Source: Desulfovibrio sp.
Lineage (GTDB): Bacteria; Desulfobacterota; Desulfovibrionia; Desulfovibrionales; Desulfovibrionaceae
Reading direction: 5' to 3'
NCBI GenBank assembly: GCA_031284485.1
Contig: JAISZT010000064.1
Span: 1 to 35,345, forward strand
DNA: 35,345 nucleotides
Positions 35,144 through 35,345 of the stretch are shown piece by piece. The notes under the pieces were generated by a model. It had not been told where the DNA came from. It searched no databases and saw nothing but the letters and a program-made list of their open reading frames with translations. A program made the translations under genes and the position numbers. Each line of letters begins with the position of its first letter. The first letter of the stretch is position 1.

Positions 35144-35345
35144 CCGGAGAACGAGCGCCTGCCCGCGCAGCCGCTGCTGCCCATGTCGCCGTCACGCGAA
35201 CAGGCGGAGAAACAACTTGCTGATGTGCTCGGCTTTAACGACCGGGAAAGTCTGCGTGTGGTGCAAACAGCGATGGGGCCGCGAACCATCTGGCGGGGAA
35301 ACCTTGGTCACATGGTGGAAAAAAACAAAGATGCCCGCGAGAGGT
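35144..35345 (+). pseudogene. Phage MuF-like head protein, nuclease-domain fragment, runs off the window
   Basis: An open frame leaves the window at its right end. EQAEKQLADVLGFND and later GPRTIWRGNLGHMVEKNKDAR recall the C-terminal barnase/EndoU/ColE5-like nuclease domain (PBECR type) that follows the MuF portal-associated domain in Mu-like phages, where the text HIVEK-DARERY is common. No MuF N-terminal domain, start codon or ribosome site precedes it: the frame is closed by TGA at 35090. It is probably a 5'-truncated remnant, unless translation starts at the internal ATG near 35183. Function inferred from motif likeness only. Confidence 0.45.

Overview
The window looks like a piece of a Desulfovibrionaceae-type (Desulfobacterota) chromosome. 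The signs are moderate GC, a flavoredoxin-like flavin reductase, a periplasmic/membrane ferredoxin system (DUF362 + NapH/NapG-like), the ribosomal gene order secY-map-rpmJ without adk or infA, and a zinc-type S14. Broken genes at three places (an IS1-type transposase relic, a radical SAM C-terminus, an RND adaptor, a phage MuF-like fragment) suggest a genome losing accessory genes, perhaps a host-associated one. The taxonomic call is inference from protein character; no search was run.

Layout. 1-700: 3' end of a flavin reductase, a frame-broken IS1 transposase remnant, and a bidirectional terminator. 713-1080: a small YjfB-like motility protein on the minus strand behind a near-consensus sigma-28 promoter. 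1080-4330: a two-gene unit of an alpha-oxoamine synthase and an AsnB-type amidotransferase. 4341-5687: an HtpX-type membrane protease and a lipoprotein. 5717-7206: a radical SAM remnant, an isochorismatase-family hydrolase, an AT-rich spacer with a 22-bp palindrome, and a zinc-ribbon protein. 7281-11338: a Tat-type DUF362 protein, a NapH-NapG-like polyferredoxin fusion and a MATE transporter.

11417-17801 is one tightly packed plus-strand run behind a good sigma-70 promoter: guaB, guaA, tatB, tatC, hisB, a lipoprotein, hisA. The genes from tatB on overlap by 1-4 bases or are 10 bases apart. It converges on the ribosomal cluster so tightly that the hisA and rplQ stop codons share the tetranucleotide TTAA.

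17798-32178 (minus strand) is the complete S10-spc-alpha ribosomal protein cluster from rpsJ to rplQ, including secY, map and rpoA. It has a strong candidate promoter and a terminator-like leader hairpin before rpsJ, and a second candidate promoter before rpmJ. Upstream, on the same strand, are ftsY and queF; the str operon (rpsL-rpsG-fusA) that often precedes S10 is not here.

34043-35345 is degraded accessory DNA. It holds a candidate promoter, two tandem 71-72 bp units that each fold into a terminator-like hairpin with compensatory changes, an RND adaptor gene broken by a one-base frameshift, three perfect hairpins in a row, and the start of a phage MuF/toxin-nuclease-like reading frame that leaves the window. 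I did not find a clear new multi-gene system. The best leads are the oxoamine synthase-AsnB pair, the ferredoxin fusion with an internal Tat-like motif, the tandem structured units, and the S10 leader hairpin.
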